64,000 bases of DNA, from the NCBI GenBank assembly GCA_964611145.1, contig CAZSYM010000002.1, positions 62,001 through 126,000 of the forward strand, written 5' to 3'. Positions within the stretch are counted from its first letter, which is position 1. Each line of letters opens with the position of its first letter. The translations under genes and the position numbers were made by a program. This DNA comes from WFQV01 sp964611145. Lineage in GTDB: Bacteria; Bacteroidota; Ignavibacteria; Ignavibacteriales; Melioribacteraceae. Under the pieces are notes generated by a model that was not told the DNA's origin, searched no databases, and was given only the letters and a program-made list of their open reading frames with translations. Of this stretch, positions 44,194 through 54,400 are shown one piece after another.

Positions 44194-45366
44194 ATGAAAG
44201 CTACAGCCGGAAGACAAGGCAAAGAAAATCGTTCGGATTGTTACTTTGAGGTAACAACGGCACGAAAAGGCGGAATACAATTGGAAATAAACTCGAAAGT
44301 CGCCTCCATGTACGGGGAAAGCATCCGCAATTTAATTTATGAAATGTGTGAATTTTTCGAAATTAAAAATCTAAAGATTTACTTGGAAGATTACGGTGCT
44401 CTCCCCTTCACTTTGGCGGCACGCTTCGAGTTAGCAATAAAAAGGCTTTTTCCTAATATCGAAAAAGAATTCCTTCTCCCTTTCAATCCAAATTCCCAAT
44501 ATGGCACCAAAAAGGAACGCTTCCGTAGAAGCAGATTGTATTTACCCGGTAATCAACCCAAACTTTTCATAAACGCCGGTCTTCATAAACCCGATGGGAT
44601 TATTTTGGACTTGGAAGACAGTGTTTCCCCGCAAGAAAAAGATGCGGCACAATTGTTAGTTCGAAACGCTCTCCGAAGTGTCGATTTTTACGGTGCCGAG
44701 AGAATGGTAAGAATAAATCAACTTCCGCGAGGCATAGAGGATTTGAAATTCGTCGTGCCTCACAACGTTCATGTAATTCTAATTCCGAAATGCGAAAGTG
44801 CTGAAGACGTTCTATCCGTCAAAGAAGAAACGGACAAAATCCGAAAGGCATATAAGATTCGAAAGAAAATTTACTTCATGCCCATAATCGAAAGCGCAAA
44901 AGGAATTCTAAATGCCTATGAAATCGCTTCCGCCTCGCAAGATGTTTGCGCAATCGCCATAGGCTTGGAAGACTACACGGCGGACATCGGAGCGCAGAGA
45001 ACAAACGAAGGCAAGGAAAGCTTTTACGCTCGCAGTGCTCTTGTTAACGCTGCAAAAGCGGCGGGAGTTCAGGCAATAGATACGGTATTCTCCGACGTGA
45101 ACGATATGGAAGGATTAAGAGCAAGTGTTCTGGAAGCAAAATCATTGGGATTCGACGGAAAAGGTTGTATTCATCCCAGACAAATCAAAGTAGTCCACGA
45201 AGCCTTCGCTCCCACGGAAGAAGAAATAGAAAAAGCGAAAAAAATCGTAGCGGCATTCGAGGAAGCAAAGGAAAAAGGCTTGGGCGTAGTGTCATTAGGT
45301 AGCAAAATGATTGACCCGCCCGTCGTTAAACGAGCTATAAATACTCTGAAATATTTGAAAAATTAA
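44194..45366 (+). CDS. Citrate lyase CitD-CitE fusion
   Basis: A 390-residue fusion. Residues 1 to about 100 resemble CitD, the acyl-carrier (gamma) subunit: MKATAGRQGKENRSDCYFEV with a serine at position 14, the prosthetic-group site in CitD of known complexes. Residues about 108-390 are the HpcH/HpaI CitE (beta) lyase: RSRLYLPGNQPKLF, DGIILDLEDSVSP, MVRINQL, MPIIESAKGI, IGLEDYTADIGA and GKGCIHPRQIKVV. The normal complex is CitDEF, cleaving citrate to acetate and oxaloacetate. Fused CitDE is unusual. No citC, citX or citG is in the window. Confidence 0.93.
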   Translation: MKATAGRQGKENRSDCYFEVTTARKGGIQLEINSKVASMYGESIRNLIYEMCEFFEIKNLKIYLEDYGALPFTLAARFELAIKRLFPNIEKEFLLPFNPNSQYGTKKERFRRSRLYLPGNQPKLFINAGLHKPDGIILDLEDSVSPQEKDAAQLLVRNALRSVDFYGAERMVRINQLPRGIEDLKFVVPHNVHVILIPKCESAEDVLSVKEETDKIRKAYKIRKKIYFMPIIESAKGILNAYEIASASQDVCAIAIGLEDYTADIGAQRTNEGKESFYARSALVNAAKAAGVQAIDTVFSDVNDMEGLRASVLEAKSLGFDGKGCIHPRQIKVVHEAFAPTEEEIEKAKKIVAAFEEAKEKGLGVVSLGSKMIDPPVVKRAINTLKYLKN

Positions 45367-45383
45367 AATTTTAGGGATGTAAT

Positions 45384-46940
45384 ATGAAGATGATTAAAAA
45401 CGCAGCCGGAAGACTGGTACCCGACGAAATAAACGGAGAAAAGCAAATCCCTTATATGGGAGTTGACAAATATAAACCCACCGGACACAAATACGGTCCC
45501 CCGATTCGTTCGTGTGCGGATTATCCCCCGGACGGAAACAAGGTCGTTAAAAATTTGCGCGAAGCTTTGGAACGCGCGGGGATAAAGGACGGCATGACAA
45601 TTTCCACACATCACCATTTCCGAGATGGTGATGCACTCACTAACATGCTTTTCGATACAATTCATGAAATGGGAATCAAAAATATTCGTTGGTTTCCCAG
45701 CGCTTCTTTTCCCGTCCATGCCCATTTAATTAAATACTTAGAAGACGGAACGATTCATCACATCGAAGGTTCCATGAACGGTCCATTGGGACGATTTGCC
45801 TCGGAAGGCAAAATGCGCGGCGTTGGCGTTCTACGAAGTCACGGCGGACGCTATCAAGCCGTGCAGGACGGCGAAGTGCACATCGACATTGCCGTAATTG
45901 CCGCGCCCACAGCCGATCCCTTCGGAAATGCCACGGGCGACCGTGGACCCGCAGCATGCGGACTCTTAGGGTTCGCTTTGGCAGATTCAATCTATGCGGA
46001 CAATGTAATAGTTGCCACCGATAACCTTGTGCCTTTTCCGTGCGTCCCATGGCAAATACAAGGGAACAACGTGGATTATGTAGTGGAAGTTCCTTCACTC
46101 GGAGACCCTTCAAAAATTGTTTCCGGCACATTGAGAGTTACAAAAAGTCCCGACCGCCTTCTGATTGCCGAATACATCGCTCGCTTTGTGGAAGCTGCCG
46201 GTTTTATCAAGGACGGATTTTCATTCCAAGCAGGCGCAGGAGGTATAAATCTTGCTTTCCTCGAATTTCTCAAAGCCAAGATGAAACAAAAGGGCGTCAA
46301 AGCAAGATTCGTACGTGGCGGTAGTACGAAATACTTAGTCGAAATGCTGGAAGAAGGCTTGACGGATTACATCCTGGACGGACAAACGTTCGATTTGGAA
46401 GGCGTGCGCTCGATGAGGGAAAATCCCAATCATATTAATACAAGTCCATTCACCAGCTATAATTATCATGGGAAAGGGAATTTCGCCTCAATGGTGGATT
46501 TCGTGGTACTCGGAGCCACGGAGGTGGATTTGAATTTTAACGGTAACGTTGTTACACACTCGGACGGCTACTTACTGCACGGCATTGGCGGTTGGCAAAA
46601 CTGCTTGACGTCCAAATGCACCATTTTAGCCATTCCCTCCTTCCGCGACAGAATTCCCGTCATAGTGGACGAAGTAACGACACTCGTAGGTCCGGGAGAA
46701 CTAATAGACGTAATCGTAACCGAGCGAGGCATAGCAATTAATCCGAACAGAAAAGATTTGTTAAAAGCCGTAAAGGGTTCCGGGTTACCCATCAAGCCCA
46801 TTGAACAACTTTACGAAGAGGTAACGGGCATTTGCGGAGGGAAACCCACAAAACCCAAGTTAAACAAGGATAAAGTCGTCGCTGTTATAAAATGGGTTGA
46901 CGGCACCGTTATAGATTCGGTTTATCAAGTGGTAAAATAG
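45384..46940 (+). CDS. citF: Citrate lyase alpha subunit (CitF)
   Basis: A 518-residue CoA-transferase-type alpha subunit of citrate lyase. It transfers the thioester to citrate, giving a citryl-carrier. Typical motifs are GRLVPDEINGEKQIPYMGVD, THHHFRDGDALTN, GNATGDRGPAACG, FQAGAGGINLAFLE, VDFVVLGATEVDLNFNGNV and TERGIAINPNR (separate). It follows the CitDE gene by 17 bp. A lone homologue could be a citramalate-lyase or CoA-transferase, but the adjacent CitDE makes the lyase reading strong. Confidence 0.95.
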   Translation: MKMIKNAAGRLVPDEINGEKQIPYMGVDKYKPTGHKYGPPIRSCADYPPDGNKVVKNLREALERAGIKDGMTISTHHHFRDGDALTNMLFDTIHEMGIKNIRWFPSASFPVHAHLIKYLEDGTIHHIEGSMNGPLGRFASEGKMRGVGVLRSHGGRYQAVQDGEVHIDIAVIAAPTADPFGNATGDRGPAACGLLGFALADSIYADNVIVATDNLVPFPCVPWQIQGNNVDYVVEVPSLGDPSKIVSGTLRVTKSPDRLLIAEYIARFVEAAGFIKDGFSFQAGAGGINLAFLEFLKAKMKQKGVKARFVRGGSTKYLVEMLEEGLTDYILDGQTFDLEGVRSMRENPNHINTSPFTSYNYHGKGNFASMVDFVVLGATEVDLNFNGNVVTHSDGYLLHGIGGWQNCLTSKCTILAIPSFRDRIPVIVDEVTTLVGPGELIDVIVTERGIAINPNRKDLLKAVKGSGLPIKPIEQLYEEVTGICGGKPTKPKLNKDKVVAVIKWVDGTVIDSVYQVVK

Positions 46941-46947
46941 ATAATAA

Positions 46948-46984
46948 AGCTCTGCTTTCCTAAACAAGAAGGAAGCAGAGCTCC
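46948..46984 (+). terminator. Hairpin at end of citrate-lyase genes
   Basis: agctctgctttcc and ggaagcagagct pair with one bulge around an 8-10-nt loop, 7 bp after the stop. Only a weak T-run follows a few bases on. Confidence 0.55.
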
Positions 46985-47041
46985 TCATTTTTCATACATT
47001 GTAACAATTTCGAGATTGCCCCACAAAGATATCATTTTCAT

Positions 47042-47461
47042 TCAAGTAACCATTTCACTTTTAAAAAACTCATCGAGAGGAATTTCAATTTTAGCTTGCT
47101 CAACAAAGCTTTCCAGTATCGAATGGAATTCTTCCTCGCTAATATTGTTCGCCTTTGCAGTTTCCCAAAGAAATTGAAGCTCGCGCTTATCGATGTGCCT
47201 ATCTCCCCCTGCAAGCAATAGTCCGTTCTTCAAAAAACTTTCGGCAATATATTTATTCGAGAAAACTGGTGGTTCCTCAGTCAAATACTCATTGACGAGC
47301 AAATCATTAATAGAAGATTCCAAAAATCTTTCTTCAAAACCAAGGGAACGCCCGGCATTTCTCAAAATACGTCGCTCCCAATCGGAAAGCATATTATCCT
47401 TCCTCGAAAGAACCAGCAGGCCTTTTAAATATTTACTTTTATCAAGCAATTCTATTTTCAT
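47042..47461 (-). CDS. TerB-like helical protein
   Basis: A 139-residue all-helical cytosolic protein. The pattern LVLSRKDNMLSDWERRILRN and, later, LLLAGGDRHIDKRELQFLWE resembles TerB-like repeats with acidic loops (D-x-x-x-D), a family associated with metal binding. Assignment is by pattern only. ATG start with AAGGAAA-type SD; monocistronic. Confidence 0.62.
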   Translation of the reverse strand: MKIELLDKSKYLKGLLVLSRKDNMLSDWERRILRNAGRSLGFEERFLESSINDLLVNEYLTEEPPVFSNKYIAESFLKNGLLLAGGDRHIDKRELQFLWETAKANNISEEEFHSILESFVEQAKIEIPLDEFFKSEMVT

Positions 47462-47719
47462 TACGCTTTCCTTTCTTTTTACTTAGCTTCAAATGCTCCC
47501 TTTTTCCGAAAAAGCAATAGCAATTTACAAAATTTACCATGCTAATGAGTTGTTTCAAATCACTTTTGATTTGATTGTTTATTTACATTTTTGAATCGTT
47601 TTTGTTCCGAAATTATACTGTTTTTCATATTGATACAAAATTCGATATAAAAAAGCTCTTTTAACACTCTTATGATATTGGCACCATTCTTGTAAAATAA
47701 TAAGAAAAAAGGAGTGTTT

Positions 47720-48139
47720 ATGAATTTAGCACAAGTTGTATGGTATAGTTTAGCCATCGGAGTCGCCACATTTTTTATAATTTTCACGCTTTCATACATT
47801 TCATACCGTTTACGTCATAGCGGTGTAACATATGAAAAGAAAATCCCAATGCCACAAAAAGAATTTAGTTATAATTCCGCCTTACGTACACGTCCGCAAA
47901 AAATTGTTTATGTAAAAAAGCACTCAGAGATAAGAAAAGGAAATACCATCACAATAGAAAAGGATGAACTTCGTATAAGGCAGGAAGAAGCAAAAAAAAG
48001 CATTCCCAACTTTTCGAGCCGCGAAAGAACCAACGGGCGTTTTACTGTAATAAATGAAACAATGATATTTACCCCCGAAAATCACAAATATTTCCCATCA
48101 TATTCCCACCATAACTCTCAAAAACAAGGAAATCTCTAA
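47720..48139 (+). CDS. Small single-pass membrane protein, unknown
   Basis: A 139-residue protein with one N-terminal membrane helix (VVWYSLAIGVATFFIIFTLSYI) and a hydrophilic, basic cytoplasmic tail with no recognised domain. I start at ATG 47720 because GGAG lies 5 bp before it. The GTG two codons upstream lies inside that SD region. Nothing adjacent suggests a role. It has a good terminator, so it is likely a real gene. Confidence 0.7.
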   Translation: MNLAQVVWYSLAIGVATFFIIFTLSYISYRLRHSGVTYEKKIPMPQKEFSYNSALRTRPQKIVYVKKHSEIRKGNTITIEKDELRIRQEEAKKSIPNFSSRERTNGRFTVINETMIFTPENHKYFPSYSHHNSQKQGNL

Positions 48140-48162
48140 AAACAATTTTTGGCAAATCCAAG

Positions 48163-48186
48163 ACCCGGTATAGCCGGGTTTTTTCT
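48163..48186 (+). terminator. Rho-independent terminator
   Basis: Stem acccgg / ccgggt with a 5-nt loop followed by seven T, after the small membrane protein gene. Confidence 0.88.
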
Positions 48187-48278
48187 ATTTAAATTTTACC
48201 TATCAAACTTGCTTTTCTTTTTAGAATATTTTATTTTTCGAACCGTAGATTAAAAAGTTCGAAAAGGAGATTTTTCAA

Positions 48279-48884
48279 TTGACAAAATTTGAAATCAAAA
48301 AAGAAGACATTAAAAATGCGGGGAGAAAATTCTTTGCCACTTATGGCTATTCCAAAACTACTTTAGAAGATATAGCCGCTTCTTTAAAAATGAAAAAAAA
48401 TTCTCTTTACTATTATTTCGAAAGCAAAGAAGCACTGTTCAGAGAATTAATTGAAGATGAAGTAAAGGAACATTTCAAAAGACAGCATGCGATTTTTGAA
48501 AAAGACATTCCTGCAGATAAAAAACTCGTCCTAAGTGTAGAAGAACTCATTCATTTCATACACGAACGCACAAACAAGTATTTTATCAAATTAAGTTCCT
48601 ATGTAGAAATCGAAAAAATAGTAGAAAATACTTTCCCCGATTACAAAAAGCAGGAAGGGAAATATTTTCGCGACATCCTTAGTTTGGGAATAAAGGAAGG
48701 AATATTCAAAGAGCATAATACTACAGAAACTGCGAAGGACATTGCCTTTATTCTTCGCTCCGTAATCAAGAATTTTTATTGTAATTCCGAATTGGAGTTT
48801 ATGTGGGAAATAGATTTCAACGAAATACTCCACAAGGTAAAAAAGATAATGAAATACGTAATAGAATCGATAAAAAAGAATTAA
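48279..48884 (+). CDS. TetR/AcrR-family repressor of efflux operon
   Basis: A 201-residue TetR-type regulator. The N-terminal helix-turn-helix is AGRKFFATYGYSKTTLEDIA then LKMKKNSLYYYFESKEALFRELI. A variable helical ligand domain follows. TTG start with AAGGAG 9 bp upstream. It precedes the TolC-MFP-RND genes by 10 bp in the same direction, so it very likely represses its own operon and senses an efflux substrate. No obvious palindrome stands out in the short spacer before it. Confidence 0.93.
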   Translation: MTKFEIKKEDIKNAGRKFFATYGYSKTTLEDIAASLKMKKNSLYYYFESKEALFRELIEDEVKEHFKRQHAIFEKDIPADKKLVLSVEELIHFIHERTNKYFIKLSSYVEIEKIVENTFPDYKKQEGKYFRDILSLGIKEGIFKEHNTTETAKDIAFILRSVIKNFYCNSELEFMWEIDFNEILHKVKKIMKYVIESIKKN

Positions 48885-48894
48885 AAACAGGGAT

Positions 48895-50343
48895 ATGTCA
48901 AATATGAAAGCAAAAGTAGCAGTAAAAGCATCGGTTTTAGTCATGGCTTTTTTGATTGCTTTCGGCAATCTTTCTTATGCTCAAAGCAGGACGTTCACTT
49001 TGAAGGAAGCAATCGAAACCGCCTTGAAAAACAACCGGGAAGTCCGAATTGCCAAGCTGGAAGTCGATAAAGCCGCTGCCGCTGTTGACGAGGCGTTCGG
49101 ATATGCTTTGCCAACGGTGGATTTTTCGGCGGGATTTTCGCGCTTCTTGGAAAAACCCAGAATGCCCTTTCCGGATTTTCAAGCAATGCTCCAGAACTCA
49201 ATTTACGGTGTGCTGTTCCAGGAAAAACTTCTACCATACAACCCAAACAAATTTTTGCCACTCGAAACAAAATTGCAATCCTTTGCCCAAAGGAATAATT
49301 TTCAGCTGCAAGCTCAAGTTACCCAGATACTCTTCAATTCCGCTGTTTTTCGAGGGATAGGCGCTTCTCAAATTTATTTGAATCTCTCGAAAATCAGATT
49401 AAAGGGCGCTATTTCAAAAACCGTTTTCGATGTTAAAAAAGCTTTCTACGGCGTCCTTTTGGCAAAGGAGATGCTAAACATTACTCGTGAAAGATTCAAG
49501 AATGCTCAAGAAAATCTGCAAACCATACAAGCAATGCAAAAGCAAGGCTTGGTTTCGGATTACGACGCCATGCAAGCACAAGTGCAAGTGGAAAACATCA
49601 AACCTGCCGTAACACAATTGGAAAATGTTTACAAAAACGCTTTAAACGGTTTTAAAATTCTTCTCGGACTGAATCAGGAATCGCAAATCGAAATAACGGG
49701 GACTTTAACATACTCCCCAGCCAATCTTCCACCGGAAAAGGAATTGTTGGAAGAAGCCTTAAAATCCAACTTCGACATACAAACACTCAAAACAAAAAGA
49801 CAAGTTGACGAAGAATTTATTGAAATAGATCGCTCAAGTTATTGGCCCACGTTGGTAGCGTTCGGAAATTATTCCTACAACGGAATGGATGAAAAATACG
49901 ATTTCAAAACTTACAGCTCCGCTACAATAGGTCTCAATCTTTCCCTAAATATTTTCGAAGGTTTGCGTGCTTATCACAAAGTTCAACAAGACAAAATTGC
50001 CACAATGCAAACCGACGAGCAGATTAAAAACCTGAAAGATTACATCGCAACGCAATTAAAGGCTACAGTAGCGGAACTTACCCGCATACGCGAGCAAATA
50101 GAAGCAATGGAAAGAAACGTTAAATTAGCCGAAAAGGCTTATAAAATAGCCAATGTGCGATACAAAGAAGGCGACGGAACGCAATTGGAAGTAAAGAATG
50201 CGGCTGTAGAACTGAGTGTTGCAAAAACCAATAGAATCAAGGCGATTCACGATTACGCCGTAGCGCAAGCTCGTTTGGATAATATTCTCGGGAAATTAAA
50301 TCCGAACTATGTCTCTTTCGTAAAAAAATATCTGGAGAAATAA
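48895..50343 (+). CDS. TolC-family outer-membrane efflux protein
   Basis: A 482-residue protein: signal peptide (VLVMAFLIAFGNLSYAQS) followed by the two OEP repeats with long helical stretches. The first holds FTLKEAIETALKNNREVRIAKL, the second LLEEALKSNFDIQTLKTKRQ, with NLSLNIFEGLRAYHKVQQ between strands (separate motifs). It forms the outer-membrane channel of a tripartite pump with the next two genes. Confidence 0.93.
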   Translation: MSNMKAKVAVKASVLVMAFLIAFGNLSYAQSRTFTLKEAIETALKNNREVRIAKLEVDKAAAAVDEAFGYALPTVDFSAGFSRFLEKPRMPFPDFQAMLQNSIYGVLFQEKLLPYNPNKFLPLETKLQSFAQRNNFQLQAQVTQILFNSAVFRGIGASQIYLNLSKIRLKGAISKTVFDVKKAFYGVLLAKEMLNITRERFKNAQENLQTIQAMQKQGLVSDYDAMQAQVQVENIKPAVTQLENVYKNALNGFKILLGLNQESQIEITGTLTYSPANLPPEKELLEEALKSNFDIQTLKTKRQVDEEFIEIDRSSYWPTLVAFGNYSYNGMDEKYDFKTYSSATIGLNLSLNIFEGLRAYHKVQQDKIATMQTDEQIKNLKDYIATQLKATVAELTRIREQIEAMERNVKLAEKAYKIANVRYKEGDGTQLEVKNAAVELSVAKTNRIKAIHDYAVAQARLDNILGKLNPNYVSFVKKYLEK

Positions 50344-50375
50344 ATAAGGTTTAAGAACAAACAAAGGATTCTGAA

Positions 50376-51422
50376 ATGAAGAAGAAAATTTTCAACTCGG
50401 GGAAATCGTTAATTCTGGCAATCATATCGATTTCTATAATTACCGCATGCTCAAGCGGAGAAAAACAAAAATCCCTCAGTATGGAAGAAATTCAGAAACA
50501 GGAAGGAATTCCTGTAAAAACGGAAATAATCAAACCTCGGCTTTTCACGAAACACCTTAGATTCGTGGGAAAATTTAAAGGAATTCGTCAAACGACTGTG
50601 GGAGCAATGATTGGCGGACGCATTGAAAAAATTCATGCGAAGCCCGGAGAGAAAGTCAGAAAGGATCAAGTTATCATCGAATTTCCGGAAGATGCTCCCG
50701 CCTCACAAATTCAGCAAGCCAAAGCGGCATACGAAGTAGCCGAAAAAACTTACAAAAGACTCAAAGCGCTATTCGAAGCCGGTCAGGTTTCACAAGCCAA
50801 GCTGGACGGAGCGGAAGCTCAATATCTGGTAAACAAAAGAAACTACGAAGTAATGAGGCAAATGCTAAAATTGGATGCCCCTTACGACGGGACGGTAACG
50901 GAAATAATGGTTCACGAAGGCGACAATGTAAAAGCCAAAACACCGCTGTTTACCGTGGCGCAATTAAACAAAATGAAAATAAGAATTTGGCTTTCCGATA
51001 ACGAAAGGATGCAAATCCACAAGGGAATGAAAGCAATTGCCACGGCAGGCGGAAAATCCTTTGTGGGCAAGGTCTCGGAAATATCGGTGGCTATTGACCC
51101 CATGAAACAAGCTTTCTATGCCGATTTGATTTTTGACAACTCAAAGGGTGAAATACTACCCGGCTTAACTGCAAACGTGGAAATTGTCATCTACGAAAAT
51201 CCACGGGCGATTGTTGTTCCCCGCAACCTTGTCCTTTCCGAAGACAGTAAACATTTTGTTTTCATAACGCGGGATTCGAAAGCGATAAAAAAATTCGTAA
51301 CGATTGCGAATTCTAACGGTACTTATTATGAAATAGCTTCCGGTTTAAACGTAGGCGATTCCATAGTAACGCAAGGTATTTTACGTTTACGGAACGGAGC
51401 AAAAGTAAAAGTCGTCAACTAA
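50376..51422 (+). CDS. RND efflux periplasmic adaptor (MFP) lipoprotein
   Basis: A 348-residue membrane fusion protein, probably a lipoprotein (SLILAIISISIITACSSG). Barrel-sandwich lipoyl halves are present: GGRIEKIHAKPGEKVRKDQVI and, after a short helical hairpin, LDAPYDGTVTEIMVHEGDNV. A beta-barrel domain follows. It connects the TolC-like channel to the RND pump encoded next door, 9 bp downstream. Confidence 0.94.
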   Translation: MKKKIFNSGKSLILAIISISIITACSSGEKQKSLSMEEIQKQEGIPVKTEIIKPRLFTKHLRFVGKFKGIRQTTVGAMIGGRIEKIHAKPGEKVRKDQVIIEFPEDAPASQIQQAKAAYEVAEKTYKRLKALFEAGQVSQAKLDGAEAQYLVNKRNYEVMRQMLKLDAPYDGTVTEIMVHEGDNVKAKTPLFTVAQLNKMKIRIWLSDNERMQIHKGMKAIATAGGKSFVGKVSEISVAIDPMKQAFYADLIFDNSKGEILPGLTANVEIVIYENPRAIVVPRNLVLSEDSKHFVFITRDSKAIKKFVTIANSNGTYYEIASGLNVGDSIVTQGILRLRNGAKVKVVN

Positions 51423-51431
51423 GGAGGAGAT

Positions 51432-54400
51432 ATGTTTCTGGCAAAAATATCCGTAGAACGTCCCGTTCTAACAACCGTAACACTGTTGTTGCTAATAATC
51501 TTCGGTGCTCTTGCGTTCAAAAAGCTTAATCTTAATCACATGCCCGAAGTGGAAGTTCCCTACGTTACGGTTACAACCGTCTATCCTGGAGCGGGACCCA
51601 AAGAAATAGAGACGCTGATAACAAAAAAAATAGAAGACGCTGTTTCCACGATAAGTGAAATCGAAAAAATAGAATCTTATAACCTTGACGGCGCCGCAAT
51701 TACCATTCTGGAGTTCAAATTAACAAAGGACGTCAATGTTGCCAATCAGGAAGTCAAAGACAAAGTTGACCAAATCATAAATCAATTACCCTCGGATGCA
51801 AAAAAGCCGATTGTCCAGAAAATAGACATTTCCGCTTTTCCGATAATGGATTTGATTCTAAGCGGGAACAACGTCGATCCGCGAGAATTAAGACATTTGG
51901 CAGCCACAAAATTAAAAGACCGCTTTTCTCAAATAGCGGGAGTAGCGGATGTTAAAATAACAGGCGGCGAGGAACGCGAAATACGCATTGCTTTGGACAA
52001 TAAAACCGTTTACGAAAATTTCATTTCCTTGCCTCAAATGCTCGGAATACTCGGCGCTCAAAATATCGATTTGCCCAGCGGGACGTTCAAAATTTCGGAT
52101 TTGGAATATTCGGTGCGTGAAAAAGGGAAATTTCGCAGCATAGAAGAAATCCGCGACTTGCAAGTTCCAACGCCCTTCGGAAACAAAAGGCTGGGACAAA
52201 TCGCCTCGGTGAAAGACACATCGAAAGAAGTCAGACAAAGAACCATATTCTTTGATGCCGAGACAGGTATTTCCGATAGCAGTGCCGTGCGCCTTTCCAT
52301 TATCAAAGCGACCGACGGAAACGAGGTGAGGGTTTCCGATGCAGTAAGGAAAATTCTCCCGGAAATTCAGGCATCGTTACCGGAAGGACTATCCTTAAAA
52401 ATCGTAAGCGATAAATCGGATTATACGCGTGCTTCAGTTAACGACACAACCACCAACATTCTCTTAGGTATAATTCTTACCTCCATAATTCTTTACCTCT
52501 TCCTGTTCAACATCCGTTCGACATTAATAGTTGCGCTTTCAATGCCCGCTTCCATCATTGCCACGTTCTTGTTGTTCGACTGGTTCGACATGAGCCTAAA
52601 CATAATGTCGCTAATGGGAATCTCGGTATCAGTAGGCGTTCTGGTATCCAATTCAGTCGTGGTAATCGAGAACATATTCCGTCACAAATATCTTGGCAAC
52701 GCTCCTAAGGAAGCGGCTTTAAAGGGCACTACGGAAGTTGCGGTAGCCGTCCTGGCAGCGACGCTAACAAACGTAATTGTTTTTCTCCCTATTGCCAATA
52801 TGCAGTCGATGGTAGGACGTTTTCTTAAAGAATTGGCTCTTGCTGCCACGTTCTCCACATTGTTCTCTTTGTTCTTCTCCTTTACCCTCACACCCATGTT
52901 AGCCTCGCTAATGATTCGAAAAGATGCCGCCATCGGACGTCTAACCAAAAAGATGGACGAATTTTACCGTTCATGGGATGAATTTTATCGCAGAGTTTTA
53001 CGCCTCTCATTAAAAAACAAGTTTATAAGCATAGCAATAATTTTATTCGCATTTATTCTTTTTGTTCTCTCCGTTGTAATATACGCTCCTAAAATCGGCT
53101 TCGATATGATTCCCAATGCCGACAATGGAGAAATTCAAATAACGGTTGAATTACCTCCCGAATACAATATTCGCGAAACGGGACGAGTTCTTAAAACAAT
53201 GGAGGACAAAATCAAGAACTATCCTGGAGTTGTAAACATCATCACAGAATTGGGAAAAACCAACGACATGAACACAGGGACCAATTTGGCACGCATGGAT
53301 GTAAATCTGGTTCCAGTCAGCGAGCGCGATAAAAAGCTCGATTATTACATCTCTTCCTTCGTAAAAGACTTTTCAGATATTCCCAATGCTCGTCTTGTTA
53401 CAGTCGATTATAAATCTTTTACGGCTAAAAACGGAGCACCCATACAATTTTTCTTAATGGGACAGGACATGGAGACATTGGAAAAGTTAAAGGATACAGT
53501 TTTAGCCAAAATTCACGATGTTCCAGGATTAATAAATCTCGACCAAAGTTCTCGCGCTGGCAAGCCGGAGGTTACCGTTATCCCCAATCGTAACATGCTT
53601 GCCGAAACGGGAATTACCGCACAGGAGATTGCTCTTACTTTAAGAGCCGCTTTGGAAGGCATAACCGCCTCCAAATATTTCGAGAAAGGCGATGAATACG
53701 ACATAGTCCTGACGATGAACGACGAATCGGTAAACACACCCGAAAAAATCGGGAACATTTCAATTCCCTCCCGCCGAGGAGTTATGTATCGGATTTCGCA
53801 ACTTGCTACATTAAAATTCACCAAAGGCTATTCAAAGCTGTTGCATCGGGACAAATATTTAGCAATTCAATTTACCGGTGCACCGGCTCCCGGCGTACCC
53901 TTGGGAAACGTAACGGACGAAATAGGAAAGCGATTAAAAACGATACAACTCCCGGCAGGCTACAAAATAAAATGGGGAGGGATGGTAACAATGATGCACG
54001 ATATGGTCAGCGACATGCGGTTTGCCTTCATTCTTGCCATGATTCTCACATACTTATTATTAGCGGCAATTCTGGAAAGCTTTGTCCAACCCATATTTAT
54101 TCTGTTAACGGTACCGCTTGCCATAATAGGCGTTTTGGCTTCTCTTTATTACACCAATATATCCTTTGCAATAACTTCCTTGATGGCAATAATAATGCTA
54201 ATCGGTATTGTCGTAAACAATGCCATATTGATGTTGGATTATACAAATCAGCTAGTGCGAAGCAAAGGGATGAAGGTCAAAGACGCATTGATAGAAGCAT
54301 GCCCGACAAAATTGAAACCGATAATTATGTCCACACTCGCAATCATTTTGGGCATGTTACCCTTGGCAATAGGAATCGGTTCGGCAGGCGTTGAGATGCG

